9,997 nucleotides of DNA from contig JAOZVK010000181.1 in NCBI GenBank assembly GCA_029938185.1, forward strand, positions 1-9,997. The letters run 5' to 3'. The translations under genes and the position numbers were made by a program. Below the pieces are notes generated by a model. That model saw nothing but the letters and a program-made list of their open reading frames with translations, ran no database searches and was not told the DNA's origin. Positions 8,346 to 9,997 of the stretch are shown here, piece after piece. Source of the stretch: Bacteroidales bacterium. GTDB lineage: Bacteria; Bacteroidota; Bacteroidia; Bacteroidales; JAOZVK01. Positions within the stretch are counted from its first letter, which is position 1. Each line of letters starts with the position of its first letter.

Positions 8346-8357
8346 TAACATTGTGCT
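8346..8357 (+). repeat. Gene-border repeat copy 2 (TAACATTGTGCT)
   Basis: This is an exact match to the 12-mer at 1966-1977, lying 15 bp after the restriction-modification stop. It is followed by G+T-rich DNA (GGTGGTCAGTGGTTTGTGG), unlike the rest of the window, and then GATAACGATAA. No good hairpin is formed here. The remaining gap up to 8416 shows only a poor -7-like TAATTTTC at 8384-8391 and A-rich leader sequence. Confidence 0.45.
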
Positions 8358-8416
8358 GGTGGTCAGTGGTTTGTGGATAACGATAATTTTCAAAATCTAA
8401 TAAAACAAAACATTAA

Positions 8417-9997
8417 ATGAAAAATTTATCCATTTTTAAAAAGATAATTATTGTTTTTATCAGCGTAGGATTAACAGCGATAATTGCAGATAGTCTTGTG
8501 CAGATTATATTTTCAGAAAAACGATAACAGAAAATACAGATAAACTATTTTTTAATGACTTAAAAAGAAAAAAACAAGAAATAGAAGAGTTCTTTGAACA
8601 TACAGAATTAGAAATTTCAAAGATGGCAAGTTCTTTTAGTGTGCCAGGTCTTTTTGAAATATTAGAAGATTACCATACAGAAACAGGAACAAATGAAAAT
8701 GAAGATTTTCCTGTGCAAACAGAAAAATATAAAAAAATAAAGAGAGAACATTTTAATTATTTTTCAGATTACATCAAAATAAATGATTATTATGATATTT
8801 TTTTTATTTGTGCAAAGCATGGACATGTAATGTTTACAGTTGCAGAAGAAGATGATTTTGGAACAAATTTATCCGTAGGAAAATATAAAGACACACATCT
8901 TGCACTTCTTTGGAGGAGAGTTCTCACCGAAAAACGAACAATAATCTCTGATTATCATTTATACGCACCTTCTGATGGAGAACAGGCATTTTTTTGTGGG
9001 ACTCCTGTTTCTAAAAATGGAAAAATAATAGGTGTTCTTGTAATACAAATTTCATCAAAAAAAATAAATAAAATTCTTCTTGAAACAAATAAACTTTATC
9101 AAACAGCCGAAACATATATTGTCGGTAAGTCGGAAGATGGATTATATCAATTAAAATCCGACCGAACAGTAAAATCCGGCAAAATAGGAGATGAGAAAAA
9201 AGATGACATAACAATAAGGTGTATTAATAATCAAGAAACAGGAAAAGATGCGAAAACAAGAAGCACAGGAAATATAGAATATAATTACTATATTCCTTTG
9301 AAATTAAGGAGTTTACAATGGGGACTTTTCACAACTGTAAGTGTTAAAGAAGTGCTTGCACCAATTTATTATGGTGAAAGAATAATGCTTTTGGTTTCTA
9401 TTATTGCAATATTATTGATAATAATTTCAGCTTATTTATTGTCAAAATCAATTTCTATTCCGATAGAAAAAGTTGTAAAGTCACTGAAAAAAATATCTAA
9501 TAAACAGATAGATTTTCAAATAATAGAAAAACGAAACGATGAAATTGGCGAACTTTACCGCTCAATAAACGAAATTAATACAAATTTTAAAGACATAATT
9601 TAAAATATAAACGACACTGCAACAGCTGTTTCAGATGCCAGTAATCAATTGAGTTCAGCTTCGCAAGATATTTCAAGTAGAGCAAACGAACAAGCCGCTA
9701 CCACAGAAGAAGTTGCGAATAAAACAGATATTTTGTCTATAAATGCGGCGATTGAAGCAGCACGAGCAGGAGAAAGCGGTAAAGGATTTTCGGTTGTGGC
9801 AAACGAAATACGAAAACTTGTCGATAAAACAAAAATCGCATCAGATGAAATTACAAAATTATCTAAAAACGGACAAGATATTTCGAGAGTTGCAGGAGAA
9901 AAATTAAAAAACGCAATTCCTGAAATTATAAAAAGTGCTGAGCTTGTAAATAACATTGTTTCAGCAGGAAAAGAACAACAAAGCGGAGTTGAGAATA
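8417..9997 (+). pseudogene. Degenerate methyl-accepting chemotaxis protein (dCache-HAMP-signalling), right end cut by the window
   Basis: The ATG at 8417 opens a receptor beginning MKNLSIFKKIIIVFISVGL, a first membrane segment. It stops at 8525-8527 because the frame is lost at the A5 run 8517-8521. One extra A would restore SEK-TITENTDKLFF and join the long downstream frame, in which the ATG at 8623 is internal. The sensor is a dCache-type ligand-binding domain (YYDIFFI, DDFGTNLSVGKYKDT, YAPSDGEQAFFCGTPV), followed by a second membrane segment (about 9382-9445) and HAMP (from PIEKVVKSL to about 9600). A TAA at 9601-9603 then interrupts FKDII/NINDTATAV in the same frame, probably a changed GAA or CAA. 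Downstream, the signalling domain continues in frame with SINAAIEAARAGESGKGFSVVANEIR, the conserved hairpin tip. But EQAATTEEV is joined directly to ANKTDIL, so roughly 50-70 residues of the coiled-coil arm before the tip are gone. Three independent lesions argue for a dead gene. An intact copy would sense a small molecule outside the membrane and control CheA. Confidence 0.85.

Noticed and set aside
8384..8391. TAATTTTC as a promoter -7 box for the chemoreceptor
   Set aside because: The last consensus base (G) is missing and the nearest TTG (8371-8373) leaves only a 10-bp spacer, so it is not convincing.
8623..9603. The 326-residue frame as a complete sensor gene
   Set aside because: Receptor coding sequence continues on both sides: the first membrane segment from 8417, and HAMP/signalling codons in the same frame after TAA 9601. 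It is the middle piece of a broken gene.
9645..9956. Reverse-strand 103-residue frame
   Set aside because: It lies opposite the chemoreceptor signalling domain, which is clearly recognised on the + strand. Its composition is that of an antisense shadow.

Overview
The window is a strongly A+T-rich stretch of a bacterial chromosome, most likely from an environmental member of the Bacteroidota. This rests on the sigma-ABfr-type -7 octamer TATTTTTG (consensus TAnnTTTG) upstream of two genes, A-rich leaders with no Shine-Dalgarno sequence before the start codons, an exported protein whose signal peptide ends in SFSQ, and the AAA-ATPase-like/PD-(D/E)XK protein family, which is abundant in that phylum. 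No RNA gene, CRISPR array, transposase or integrase is visible. All genes read on the + strand.

Layout. Positions 1-171 hold no gene: an unexplained, less A+T-rich left edge, then a clear promoter. Positions 172-1968 encode an AAA-ATPase-like protein with a C-terminal PD-(D/E)XK nuclease domain. It is followed 11 bp later by an exported S41-type peptidase (1980-3722). The 3' end of the peptidase gene runs directly into a 5'-truncated DUF1016/YhcG-type PD-(D/E)XK nuclease remnant. Its family-like reading frame begins inside the peptidase gene, at about 3698, and continues to 4540. A 143-bp gap (4541-4682) carries a long imperfect hairpin and a promoter. Then comes one large gene (4683-8330) for a single-chain type IIG restriction-modification enzyme, with an N-terminal nuclease, a gamma-type N6-adenine methyltransferase and a C-terminal target-recognition domain. 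After another short gap, a methyl-accepting chemotaxis protein gene begins at 8417 and runs off the right edge. It carries three lesions: a frameshift, an in-frame stop and an internal deletion of the signalling domain.

Interpretation. The window looks like an accessory or defence-type region rather than a core operon. It has three different PD-(D/E)XK nuclease families within about 8.2 kb, one self-contained restriction-modification gene with its own promoter, one remnant with a visible join, and one decaying chemoreceptor. Sequences of the TAAC type follow the ends of three genes. Two of them share an exact 12-mer, and the third is joined to a long hairpin ending near a GTTA. This resembles a set of exchangeable gene modules with related borders, but no recombinase is in view. 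The restriction-modification enzyme should act alone. No shared pathway linking the peptidase, the nucleases and the chemoreceptor can be shown from the sequence. I did not find a convincing new multi-gene system. The points most worth testing are the peptidase/DUF1016 join, which coincides with a canonical A AAA AAC frameshift heptamer, and the gene-border repeats.
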